From: Aspidiotus rigidus
Lineage: Eukaryota; Arthropoda; Insecta; Hemiptera; Diaspididae
NCBI GenBank assembly: GCA_035079385.1
Contig: JAVHKY010000034.1
Location: 868,001 to 932,000 of the forward strand
Reading direction: 5' to 3'
DNA length: 64,000 nt
Shown: piece after piece, positions 52,921-63,540 of the stretch
How positions within the stretch are numbered: the stretch's first letter is position 1
Layout: every line of letters begins with the position of its first letter
Notes under the pieces: model-generated
The model's database searches: none
The model's input: only the letters and a program-made list of their open reading frames with translations
Told to the model about the DNA's origin: nothing
Program-made: the position numbers and the translations under genes

Positions 52921-53974
52921 CAAACATTAGTAATTAAATCGATCTTGTAAAATTTTGTGCAGCTCAAAGCTCGTTAAGTAAAATGAAAAAAAAAAAGTAA
53001 GACAAAAAAACGATATATTTTAGGGTCAACGTGTAGAAGTATCGAGACTCTTCATCTTCACAATAGAGTCTGGGATTGATTGGATAAATATTGATGATAG
53101 GGAAAATCTGTTCATTACTCTTTTTCTCACTGTTAGTTAATATCTGAACGTGACCGATAAATTTGAAGATTTTCAATATTGACGCAGATGACTCGAGAGA
53201 ATAGGACTATGACGCGACGTCGTTTTTTTGCTTCATCATTAGGTACTGATCAAAGTGAATTTATCTGGGTTAGGATACAGTCATATATATAGATAGGGCT
53301 ATAAACCAGAAGATTTTCACGTTCTTCTCACGTCGCAGTGTTTTCTCAATGTCTGGTCGAGTCGACGGTCGTAATTTTTACCGCCATCGTTCAGATTCAA
53401 CCTTTAACCGTACGTATATAGGCTTTAAAACGCGCGGAGATCGTCGTTTGACTGAACCAAAACTACTGTACGTTTTTACGAAAATACAATAAAAGGAAAA
53501 AAAAAAATTTAATTGTCGTTTCGCATTGCCGACTGGGGGTCACGCATCGGCCTGATACGATAATTGTTCTAACGTGACTTGTAATAACTTACTGATGGTG
53601 TGAAGCCAGCTAGATCCGCGCGTAAATTAGACATTACGGTTGGTAAAGGAAAAAAGAAACAACTAAGTTATCGCTGTAGTCTTGAAGATCTTACATTATT
53701 TACAGTCCAAAAACGATATCTACGTAGTTGTCGGTCTTGATTTAAGAATTTCCCACGCGAGAAACGCAACGTTGCTAAAATTTAAATCGAGAAATCCCTT
53801 CACAAAATCAAGTGCGGTAGTTCGCAAGGAATTAAAACGGCACTATAACTTCCTCTGTGATCACGTCTTTTCAGCACCATTCATTGAAATTTTAGTTTCC
53901 AGAATTTTCCGGGATTTATGAAATGGATCTCCTGTATTTAAAAGCACATCATGAACACCGGAAACATATTAGGA
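52921..53974. other. Intergenic, no gene seen
   Basis: A short frame MSGRVDGRNFYRHRSDS at 53350-53493 (47 codons) is not convincing. A-run at 53492-53508. Confidence 0.5.
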
Positions 53975-54280
53975 GGATTTTTCCATAATTACTACAGCGT
54001 TGCTTTTATCCGCCTTAGTAAGGATTAATCCTTCCTCCCTGACCTTCCTCTTTAAGCCTTTTATCACCTCAATACAGGTATTACCCATACAAGGAAGGGG
54101 AGTACCGCCTACTATTTCGGCGCACTTAATTTGGATGTTCACGCCAGGTCCAATCTTGATTGTCAAGTCAGCCACAATATTAGCAAGAGTCTCTTGGTTC
54201 TTAAGAGGTGGAAGGCTAAATTTCAACTCTTTCTCCAACAGGTTCACCTCATCAGAATTAAGCTCAACCTCACTATAATA
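53969..54280 (-). pseudogene. PLE copy 2, inverted 5' segment
   Basis: Minus-strand frame NLLEKELKFSLPPLKN, ANIVADLTIKIGPG, GLILTKADKSNAVVIMEKSS equals residues ~77-178 of the intact PLE (LLEKGLKFSMPPLKN..TKADKGNAVVVMEKSA). It ends head-on against the forward segment that starts at 54283 and carries the next residues. Confidence 0.88.
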
Positions 54281-54282
54281 TG

Positions 54283-54678
54283 ATGATGGTGTGCTAAAAC
54301 AATGTGGGGCCAGGGAAAATAGCCTTTTCTGTTTCCCTCAGTTTGTTAAAGAGGTGAGGAAAATTATTAACAAAAGTGAACTCACTATCAAGAGTCCACT
54401 CACAAGGAAAGCCATTTTGGAACCTAACCCGGTACCTCCCCCCCTCCTCTACAGGTTGCCTAAAGTACGGGAAAAAGATGTTCCAATGCGGCCGGTCGTG
54501 TCTAGGTCTCGTCACCAACTTACTTATTAGCTAAATTTATAGATTGATGGTTTAAATCACGAATAGATTGTAACTCCCCGTATTCAGTAAAGAACTCGGG
54601 CTCTTTGGCGGATAGGTTGAAGGACGTAAACCTTCCTCCGGAAACGACCTTAAGTTCATTTGACGTTGTAGGATTATT
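54283..54678 (+). pseudogene. PLE copy 2, forward segment (RT part 1)
   Basis: Frame VLKQCGARENSLFCFP, VKEVRKIINKSELTIKSP, NPVPPPLLYRLPKVREKD, MRPVVS equals residues from ~185 of the intact protein; YGLPKVHK has become YRLPKVRE. After a frameshift, LSSFDVVGL reaches 54676, where the sequence breaks at the Helentron-like insertion. Confidence 0.85.
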
Positions 54679-54689
54679 AGCGGGGAACC

Positions 54690-55495
54690 CGCTATCCATT
54701 TTGTTAGGAGATTACATCCTCAGAAGACGTCCGCGTCCGCAGGTTAGGTTAGGTTACGGGACTTAGAAGAATTTTGAGTCTCGAGCTATATATGATACGA
54801 GGGGGACTTAGAAGAATTTCGAGTCTCGAGCTATATATGAAAGGATCTCCAGCTATATATGAAAGGAGGGGGACTTGGAAGAATTTCAAGTCTCGAGCTA
54901 TATATGATAGGAGGGGGACTTAGAAGAATTTCGAGTCTCGAGCTATATACGATAGGATCTCCAGCTATATATGAAAGGAGGGGGACTTGGAAGAATTTCG
55001 AGTCTCGAGCTATATACATATGATAGGAGGGGGACTTGGAAGAATTTCAAGTCTCGAGCTATATATAATAGGGTGGGGGGGGGGACTTAGAAGAATTTCG
55101 AGTCTCGAGCTATATATGATAGGAGGGGGACTTGGAAGAGTTTCAAGTCTCGAGCTATATATAATAGGGGGGGGGGGACTTGGAAGAATTTTGACTTCCG
55201 AGCTACCGTCCGCCGTCCAACCAAAAACTTAGAAAAATTTTGAGACTCGAGCTATATATGATAGGAGAGGGGCTTAGAAGAATTTGGAGTCTTGAGATAT
55301 ATATGATAGAAGGGGGACTTAGAAGAATTTCAAGTCTTGAGATATATATGATAGGAGGGGGACTTGGAAGAATCGTGACTTTCGAGCTATATATGATAGG
55401 AGGGGGACTTAGAAGAATTTCGAGCCTCGAACTATATATGATAGAAGGGGGACTTAGAAGAATTTCGACTCTCGAGCTATCTATTATATAAAGAG
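54690..55495 (+). repeat. 45-bp satellite array in the Helentron-like element
   Basis: About 17 copies of gagctatatatgataggagggggacttagaagaatttcgagtctc (unit 45 bp, so not split across 20 here: motif starts gagctatatatgatagga). Because 45 is a multiple of three, long spurious frames (GLGRISSLELYMIGG-like) run through it. The same unit occurs in the element at 50835. Arrays of this kind near the 5' end are typical of HINE/DINE-type relatives. Confidence 0.88.
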
Positions 55496-56008
55496 AAGTT
55501 GCAAAATCGCAAATCCATTTAACTTTATTCCTATTTCACCTACAAACTTGGAATTTGTTTCCATTGCTTTAGCTTGCCTAGGAGAAGGTTTATGCGTGAT
55601 AAATTTGAAGTTACGAAATCAGGCGAATGGCGTGTAGTACATATCTTTGTGCTTGGCGGGGGGGGGGGGTCCATGAATGATTCAAGAGATGAAAAATCTG
55701 TATCATCCATTAATTTATTGATTGAAAATGCTAAGCAATCATCTTTGTTGACGTTCATCGAAAATCAATATGTGCTAGGCAATCATTTTTGGAAAATGGT
55801 TCTTTTTAACCGGAGAAGTCCTGAATACCCATACTATGAGTAATCGAATAGTGTAGGGTTACGATAAAGATTTTGCTTAGCAATTATCTGAAGAAGTGGT
55901 GGTTGTCTTTCATTATTTCAAATTTAACGTGAGGACTAAGAAAAGAAAAACAGTTCACGTCAATTTCGAAAATTCAATATTGTCTCACTTTATTGCAATC
56001 TAATTGGA
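55496..56008 (+). other. Helentron-like internal segment with an unidentified frame
   Basis: A plus frame of ~89 codons (55574-55843: MRDKFEVTKSGEWRVVHIF...) with a 9-10 base G-run inside it. Not recognised. Confidence 0.3.
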
Positions 56009-56842
56009 ATGCCAAAACACAGGAAAGCAAATCTAGGGCGGTTGACGAACAAAGGGAAGAGGGCTCGTATCAATTCTGAAATTTTGACATCAGAAAATAA
56101 TGTGGAAAATGATTGTCAGAACGATAATAGTCCATTCATTGGGTACATTATTGAGAAAGAATATACCAGTATAAGGTCAATTGGGAATCTGGCAAATACG
56201 TGCACATTTTGTGATGGAAAATTATTTGAAACTGAAAATCGAAATTTCTGTTGCGGGAGTGGTAAGATTAAGTTACCTGATTTACCCTCAATGCTGGATC
56301 TTCTTCAAAAACTATTAGACGGAAGGGATAATAGATCTTCTCATTTTCTTAATAATTTGCGTAATACAACAATGCGCTTTCAATGACTTCTTTAGGGTGT
56401 AATGAAGTTCTAAACATAATTACAACTTTCAAAATTTTTGGACAATTGTATCATTATATAGGAACTTATGTATCTACCTCCTCCAAGAGCAGAAGCAAGA
56501 TTCCTGCAATTGTATTTTATAGACAATGAAGAAGAGCAAGCCTCTTTGTGGAGAGAAAATACCGATCCAAGAGTTATAAATTTGAATTTGATAAAAGAAT
56601 TGCAAAGTATGATACGTAACATAAATTTTTACGTGCAATCGTTTAAATCTGCCTACAAAAAAATTTTCCGGCATAGCCAAATAAATGAAAATCATGTTCC
56701 ATTTCTCTTATATTTTATCAGTCATCTTGAAATATTTCATTCTAGGCTTCTACTAGGTCAAGTGTTCGTGAGATATTATTTGTTTACCCCTTTACCTATC
56801 TTGGCGTCGTATAAGTCTTCTATGAGAAATATTTTGAGGTAA
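56009..56842 (+). pseudogene. Helitron-type Rep protein, N-terminal region, frameshifted
   Basis: First frame (56009-56386) has the Helitron N-terminal cysteine block CTFCDGKLFETENRNFCCGS (C65, C68, C81, C82) followed by GKIKLPDLP and a helix, then a stop. The second frame (about 56424-56471) gives TFKIFGQLYHYIGTYV. The third (56468-56842) gives FLQLYFIDNEEEQ and MIRNINFYVQSFKSAYKK. All three blocks occur in this order in Helitron replicases, between the N-terminal zinc region and the HUH nuclease. Not seen: the HUH motif and the helicase, so the element cannot move itself. Confidence 0.75.
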
Positions 56843-57660
56843 TTGTGGGTGTTCTCTGTTTTGAGGTATCAACTTTCGTGGGGCGAACGAGCGATCTCGC
56901 TGTTGTATCGGAATGGTATGAGACAATTCAAGTCTTTTCTAATTATTAATTATTTAATTATTTATTTATTTAATTATTTAATATTATTTATTTATTTATT
57001 TATTATTAATTATTACGAGTTCGCCCCCTGTCTCGCTGTTGTATTGGAATGGTATGAGACAATTCAAGTCTTTTCTAATTATTAATTATTTAATTATTTA
57101 TTTATTTAATTATTAAATTATTTAATATTATTTATTTATTTATTTATTATTAATTATTACGAGTTCGCCCCCTGTCTCGCTGTTGTATTGGAATGGTTTG
57201 AGACAATTCAAGTCTAGGGGACTTGGAAAAATTTCGACTATCCAGCCATATATGATAGGAAGAGGGACTTGGAAAATTTTCTATTTATTAATTATTAATT
57301 AATTAATTAATTAATTAATTATTTAATTATATTAATTAATTATTTATTTATTTATTTATTTATTTAATTAATTATTTAATTATTTAATTATTTATTTATT
57401 TATTAATTATTATTATCACGCGGGGTGTACTCGCGAATTTCTGAATCACCCACGGGGTAGAGATGTGCACGGACGCACGGACGCACGCTTGCACGGACGC
57501 ACGGTAATTAATTATTTAATTATTCAATTATTTAATTATTTATTAATTAATTAATTAATATAATTATTTATCATCATTACGTGGGGTGTACTCGCGAATT
57601 TCTGAATCACCCACGGGGTAGAGATTTCTCTTGACGGGGGGAGGGGGGTGTACTCGCGAG
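56843..57660 (+). repeat. Nested tandem and simple repeats inside the Helentron-like element
   Basis: Three copies of tctcgctgttgtattggaatggtatgagacaattcaagtc (56895, 57030, 57174) separated by ttaattattta runs; then three copies of ggggtgtactcgcgaatttctgaatcacccacgggg (57423, 57583, and a diverged one near 57645); and a gcacggacgcacg array at 57465-57505. They separate the two Rep gene pieces. Confidence 0.75.
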
Positions 57661-57689
57661 TTTCAAAATCGGGGTCCGGCGATAGAAAA

Positions 57690-58130
57690 GACATGGAACA
57701 TGTCAAAATTTGAAGGAATGTCTTCTACAAATAATATCAAAATGATTATTTGAGACAACCCTGTAGCCAATGTCCATAAAGGTAGGACAAATTTACCACA
57801 AGTCCAAGAAACTGCTGTTGTTGTTTCAGGTGATCTTACTGATAAAAGAGATATAATTAGAGCCCGGATTTTTTGGTATTTTTAATTTAATTTTCGGTAC
57901 TAAAACTTTGATTTTCGGTATTATTCGGTATTTAGAAAATAATGACCATTTTTTACATGATTTTGCGTGAATATTGGTATATTTTAGACGAATTGATGGC
58001 CAGTTTTCGGTAAAAATGATGCTTTCGGTATTTATAATCTACGTTCTCGGTATTTTACCGAAAAATCCGGGCTCTAGATATAATAATTGGAAGAGAATTA
58101 GATTAGAAATTGAACTAAAATAAGAATACT
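57690..58130 (+). pseudogene. Helitron-type Rep fragment 2, split by a hAT MITE
   Basis: Frame VHKGRTNLPQVQETAVVV, SGDLTDKRDII (about 57770-57857) corresponds to the next conserved region of Helitron replicases (a ..P...E.AVVV.GD..D.RDI pattern). It is interrupted by the MITE and would continue IIGRELD at 58085. Confidence 0.6.
57858..58076. mobile_element. hAT-type MITE (219 bp)
   Basis: Terminal inverted repeats tagagcccggattttt / aaaaatccgggctcta, flanked by an exact 8-bp target duplication gatataat (57850-57857 and 58077-58084). An 8-bp duplication and TAGAG-type ends are hAT features. The interior repeats the word ttttcggta in both orientations. No coding capacity. Confidence 0.88.
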
Positions 58131-58345
58131 AATGATAAATAAATATCAAGAATTTTGAAAATAATTTGAAATTTTATAATATTTAGCGGGTTTACGGCTT
58201 GTATATGATAAGAGGGAATGTAGAATGATAATTTCGATTTGAATTATATGACAGGATTATCAACTCAGTTCCACACCACCTGAGAGGTCGAGTTAAGGAA
58301 TTGCGGGTTCCCCGCTGCCATTGCAACGTCTGCAATGGCTTCTAA

Positions 58346-59303
58346 TTTTTGCCTCACATCCCTAAAGCTGTCACTATCTAACACATGGGCGAGTTGCTCG
58401 TAAAATCAGGTGTCCCTCACGAGGAGATGACGGAATTCTTTGATCTTCTGAAGGTTTGTTGGACTCCCAACAGGAAAATTTTTCGAGTTCTGGGATGAGG
58501 TGGGGATTCCCATTGGTCCTCCTTTGGGCTCTCTGATATCCGAGGTATTCATGTCCGAATTTGAGATCGATTTATTCATGTCCGAATTTGAGATCGATTT
58601 GATTTCCTAAGGCCAGACGCTGCTAAATCACGTCTTTTACTGGCGTAGATATGTGGACGACATACTTTGTGCGTGGACCGGTCCAGTGGAGCTCCTTAGT
58701 GACTTCCTCACTTACTTAAATAGCCAATACCCTTCCATAAAATCTACCCTGGAGATGGTGGCTCATTAATAAATTTGTTAGACTTGTCCATTTTCGTTAG
58801 AGATGGCGTCCATGAATTTGGAATTTACAGAAAAAAAACGTCGACGATATTAGAATCCGCGGGTCGTCCTTCTGTCCAGCTGCACATAAGATCGCTACTT
58901 TCAACAGCTTGATCCATCGCCTGACTCATATTCTTTTGAGTGAGGACGCTTTGCAAAAGGAACTAAAAACAATTAAGCACCTGGGTAGAGTGAGTCAAGT
59001 GAGGGTGGACATCAATCTAATGGTCCAAAGGAGGCTTACCACAAAAAGCCTCGATTCTACTACCTCCCTCCCCAGGGATTCACACGTAGATAGGAGGAAA
59101 CGTTGGATTAGACTTCCTGTGCTCAGTCCTTTCGGGTTCCGTCCGGCATATTATAAAACCAACACGGTAAAAAGTTTGTTTGTAAAATTAAAGAACCCCA
59201 TTCCTCCAGTCGAGAGGAGTGGTGTTCACAACATAGCCTACAACGATTGCCCTACCGGCCGTCAGCTCCAAATAAGAATCGATGAAAAAGTAGAACACTA
59301 AAT
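58346..59303 (+). pseudogene. PLE copy 2, forward segment (RT part 2 to GIY-YIG)
   Basis: In several frames: PHIPKAV; VGIPIGPPLGSLISEVFMSE-like text near 58500-58560 with a local duplication of atgtccgaatttgagatcgattt; RYVDDILCAW (about 58648) with the catalytic YVDD; then MIHRLTHILLSEDALQKEL..IKHLGRV from 58909; RLTTKSLDSTTSLPRD; NPIPPVERSGVHNIAYNDC. The YIG motif is deleted: GRQLQIRIDE follows directly. It ends at 59303 where LINE sequence begins. Confidence 0.85.
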
Positions 59304-60345
59304 ATTTCTCCTTGTGGTACTCCATTTTGGACAGGGAGCGGGGAAGAGGTTATGTTTTGAATCTGAACCCTTAGTGTTCTGTCATGAAGGAAGCTATGAA
59401 GTATATTGGGAAGATTACCTCGAAGACCTATTTCGTATACTTTGCTGGTGATAAGGTGTCTACAAACCCGGGGGTAGGCCTCCTTAAGGTCAAAGAAGAT
59501 GGATTATAGACTGGATTTTTGAAGTGATGAGTTATTTATATTTGCATTTGAAGATCAAGAAGGGGTTGGGTGGTATTACGTCCTTTTCTAAAACCGTATT
59601 GGAAGGGGGAAAGGAGATTGTTCGATTCTAAGTCCCAAAGAAATCTTCTATTGAGAATTTTTTGAAATAATTTACCGAGGACACTCGATAATGCAATAGG
59701 GCGGTATGAAGTTGGAAAGAGGGGATCTGAGCCTGGTTTTAGAATGGGGAGGACAATAACAGTTTTCCAAGGAAGTGGGTTTTGTTCAAAGATGGAATTG
59801 AAGAGGGACAGCACGTAGGAAAGTTAGTTAAGATGGAGATTTTTGATCATAGAAGCATGGATGTTGTCAGGACCAAGAGAGGCGTTTCTTATAGATTTTT
59901 GTTGATGGTTGATTGGAGTTCGTGTTCTGTTATGGGGAGGTTGTAAGGGGGACGTGATTCTTAAACGATATTTCAAAATTTTCTAGTTGGAGCTTACAGG
60001 ATAGGAAAGTGGGGTCATAATTAAGTATAATGTTTTGCTAAAATTAGAGCAATGTTTAGGGGGTCAGAAATGATTGACGAGTTTACTTTTAGTTGAGAGA
60101 TGTGATGGAAGAAACCTTTACCTGTTAATTTCTTAATATCTCTCCACATCGTGGAGATAGATACAGGTTGGTTCAAACCCACTGAAAATGTACTACAAGA
60201 CCGTTTTTTACGGACAAGAGTTCTAGCTTTTGCACGGGCTTTCTTGTAGGCTGTGAAGTCGAGTTGGCTTTGAGTTCAGTTATAAGTACGTAGAGCTTTT
60301 TTACGGGATTTCATGGCCAGATGAATTTCCTTTGACCAAAAAATA
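59304..60345 (-). mobile_element. LINE fragment 2 (RT domain), broken
   Basis: Minus-strand frames KTVIVLPILKPGSDPLFP, SYRPIALSSVLGKLFQKI, SPFQYGFRKGRNTTQPL, NGVPQGEIF: the same LINE family as 18505-21790, roughly 20% diverged at the protein level by eye. Both the 5' part and everything 3' of PQGEIF are missing; the 3' break abuts the PLE. Confidence 0.88.
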
Positions 60346-62239
60346 TCGTTCATATTGATGAGACAATGTAATAGGATATGTTAAGCCGTTTAAATAAATT
60401 ACGTGTTGATTTTACTCCATAGTAAGGGTAGAGGGTGGAGGGGTTCATTTCGGCGTGGGCTATAATTATTTCGCACGTTGATTAAAACCCATCTGTCTCT
60501 CGTCGCTCTGAATCTAATTTTTGCTAAAGGTAAAGTATAGCACAATCATTACAATGTAACTTATTTGTATTTTGAAATATTGTTTCACTCTCGGCCGATG
60601 TTTGTAGGCGCGGTAACTTTAAGAGTAGAAAATATCGGATTTACGAAGATGTGAAGTATGCTGTTTTCTTATATAAGATCGCAAGGTTTGAGTGATATAG
60701 GGCCTACGATCGTAGCTCTCGTTTCTGAAATAAGATACGTTATTCTCGTATTTCGAAGGTGAACATAGTACGGTATAGAGTGCTTTTAAGCGTGGGCGTT
60801 TCTTCATTCTTGGATTTTTATTTCATAATTGACGTCGAATTGCCAAGTTTGGAATCGAGAAAATATTCGAAGGAACGATCGCTTGAGATGTGTAGAGAAA
60901 GTAAAATTTAGACAGCAGATTGTCTATGCGAAGACTCGTTACGTTTTTGATTTTGTTTAACGGTCGACTTCGATGTCTTTTTTATTCATCTGAATTTCAT
61001 AAAATCAATGTATTGGATTCAGTAGTTATGAGAAAATCGTTGTGATCGAAAAACCAGATGCGATCCTCTAGAGGAATGAATCGATTGGGTAGCCATTTTT
61101 TGGAAAAAATGAGAGAAGGAATTGGGCTGCTCATTATTGAAAATTTTTATTCAAGATCAATAAAAAGAGTAGAAAAAAAACTCTTTCAAATTTTACCAAG
61201 TGAGACGAGAAAAATTTTTATAAAATAATTTCAAAAACTTATAGAAAAAGTTGAAATTCTTGTCCAGTTCTTTACATACATTTTTTGAAGATATGTATTT
61301 AAAAAACATCAGATAAGATCATTAGCTATAGTCTCTTTCACGGAACCAAATTGGAGCTAGCTGTCAGAATTAGAATTACAGAGAAAGAGCCACTTCAACA
61401 TTCGTGAGGCCACAATAAATAAATGCGATTGATCGCATCGAAGATTACGCGAAACCCGAGATGTTTAAATACCTACATAATTAATATTCTAATGCTTACG
61501 AATACAGATAGACAAAAGCGACGTATTTGGTAAGATGTTCGATTCGGTGTTACTTTGATGGTTTTTTTCTCCGGGGGCTGATGCGACTGCGATGAATTTG
61601 AACGACGGTGAAGGTGGCGAATGAAATTCATACGAAATTTATTCGAATAAATTTAAAATATAATAAGCAAATTTAATTAATGATGACACGAAATTCATAC
61701 ATTCGTATTCGGTCGAAGAACATGTGAGCGGTCATCGTCTCAAGGCCTCTCTACTTATGCTGGTGGATCATCTCATCTCGTTAAGACACAGCTTCCATGC
61801 AAGAACTGAAGTCATGCATCACCAAGAAACTTTTATCCTAAAAGTCTAGCTCTTGAGGGCTTGAAAATTGTCTTCTACAGCTGCATTTAAAATACTCCTC
61901 TACATACCTGTTCGGGCTAGTTTGATAACTTCTCCTGCTTTTTTTACCAAGCTGGCTTACCCTCCGCCCCCACCCCTCCGATGAACCATGTCGACTAAAT
62001 ATGGACCTCGATGTAGGTTTCGCCTAACGTTGACCGAAAATAGACCGAAAATGACAGTAACCGTTTTAAAATCCGATCTACTCATCATCGACGTCGAAAT
62101 TAAGTGGTAAAGATTTACAATCAAAGTCGACATTGCGCCTAGTATTACTATAGGCCTAGTCTAGTGTAGAATAAACCTAGGGAAGGTCGAAATTCGAAGT
62201 CCTTAAAGTAGGTCAAGATTACTGATGACGTACCAAACT
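60346..62239. other. Intergenic, no gene seen
   Basis: No supported gene in 1.9 kb. 61130-61330 is a loose run of aaaatttttat words. A tccgtaggcctagtatt-type word recurs near 62137-62185 (cctagtattactataggcctagtcta). Confidence 0.5.
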
Positions 62240-63540
62240 GGTTGTGGCCAAGACTTCCTGTCCATATCATGGAAATTCAATGGAAAGGATCAAAAATTCC
62301 TCCTAAGAATTCCACGAGGTAAATAAAAATTCCATGATTATGGTCGAAATTTTACCACAACAAAGGAATCCTCTGGATGTGAAAAATATTTTCCATGGCT
62401 GTTTCAAAACTTTCTGTTGCCAATATGAAAATTCCATTATATTTAAGGCTGAAATTAGGAATTAATTCCATGACCTCTTTCCAAAATTTTTCACGCAAAA
62501 TATGGGAATTTTACGATTGTGATCAAAATTTTCCATGGTCGCGGATTTAAATTTACCCTGGAATTTCATATGGTCGTGGTGAAAAATTCCTCTCCACAAC
62601 TAGGAATTTCAAGGTTGTTGACAAGATTTTCCATCTACAACATACAACTTTCATGGTTGTGGTCAAGATTTATCAATTTCACGTTTTTGGTCCCAATTTT
62701 CCACGGTAGTGGCCAAAATTTCTCAATTCCATGATTTTGGTACAATGTTTTCATCCACAAAATAAGAATTCGTTGATTGTGGTAAAAATTTAAACCGTCT
62801 GTCCACAACATGGAAATTCCATTGTAGTAGTCAAAGTTTTCGCATCCACAACATGGTTGGGGTCGAAATTCTCCTTAGTTAAGGTTAAAATTTTTCATTT
62901 AAAATCAGAAGCAGTTCCATGGTTCTGGTAAAAATTTTCCATGACTGAGACCAAAACTTTCAGTTGACAACAAGGGAATTCTTTCTCGGCTACAACTAGG
63001 GATTTCAAGGTTAGGGACAAAATTTTCCATAGTTGTGGTCCAAGTCATCGACTCACAACACAGGAATTCTATGGTTGTGGTCAGAGCGTAGATGAGAATG
63101 TATCCCCCTCCCCATTGCTTCTCATAACAAGCAATTTCATGATCACGATGAGATTTTTCTTTTAGTGATAGCTTCACCCGGGGAAAAAATATCCTCTCCC
63201 ATTGCAAAATCATATCTACACCACTAGTCGTGATAAAAACTTCCTATGGTCGTAACCACGTCTTTCCGGTCCAGAACATGGGAATTACATAGTTGGGATC
63301 AAAATTTTTCATCCACAGCGTAAGAATTCTATAGCTCTGGTCAAAACTCTCCTTTCACAATATAGGAAATCCCATGGCTGCGGTCAAAGTTTTTCATGGT
63401 TGTGGCCAAAAATCTTTGTCCACAACAATGGAAATCCAGTGTATAGTGATCAAAATTTTCTGTCCTCAAGATAGTAATTTCATCGTTGTGATCAACATTT
63501 TCCACAGTCAAGGTCATATAAAGTTCGTACTTCAAGTTCT
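62240..63540. repeat. Degenerate minisatellite (unit ~40 bp)
   Basis: Some 25-30 loose copies of a unit like attccatggttgtggtcaaaattttccatccacaacata. Spacing varies from about 38 to 50 bp. Short frames through it are repeat translations. Confidence 0.75.

Larger units (their letters stand above)
54679..58345 (+). mobile_element. Helentron/Helitron-like element inserted in PLE copy 2
   Basis: Starts agcggggaacccgctatcc (54679) and ends with gcgggttccccgctgccattgcaacgtctgcaatgg (58303-58338), whose ccattgca/tgcaatgg arms form a terminal hairpin. The PLE gene is cut between GLL (54677) and the PHIPKAV segment (58352), and joins across the element, proving insertion. The junctions are T|a...a|T, fitting the T-T target preference of Helentrons. 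It carries a satellite array, Rep-protein fragments and nested simple repeats. No target duplication, as expected for rolling-circle elements. Confidence 0.72.

Noticed and set aside
53350..53493. 47-codon frame starting MSGRVDGRNFYRH
   Set aside because: Short, no homology recognised, no support from splice sites or promoter.
54987..55491. Frames of GLGRISSLELYMIGG type
   Set aside because: Translation of a 45-bp non-coding satellite; no start context, no conserved flanks.
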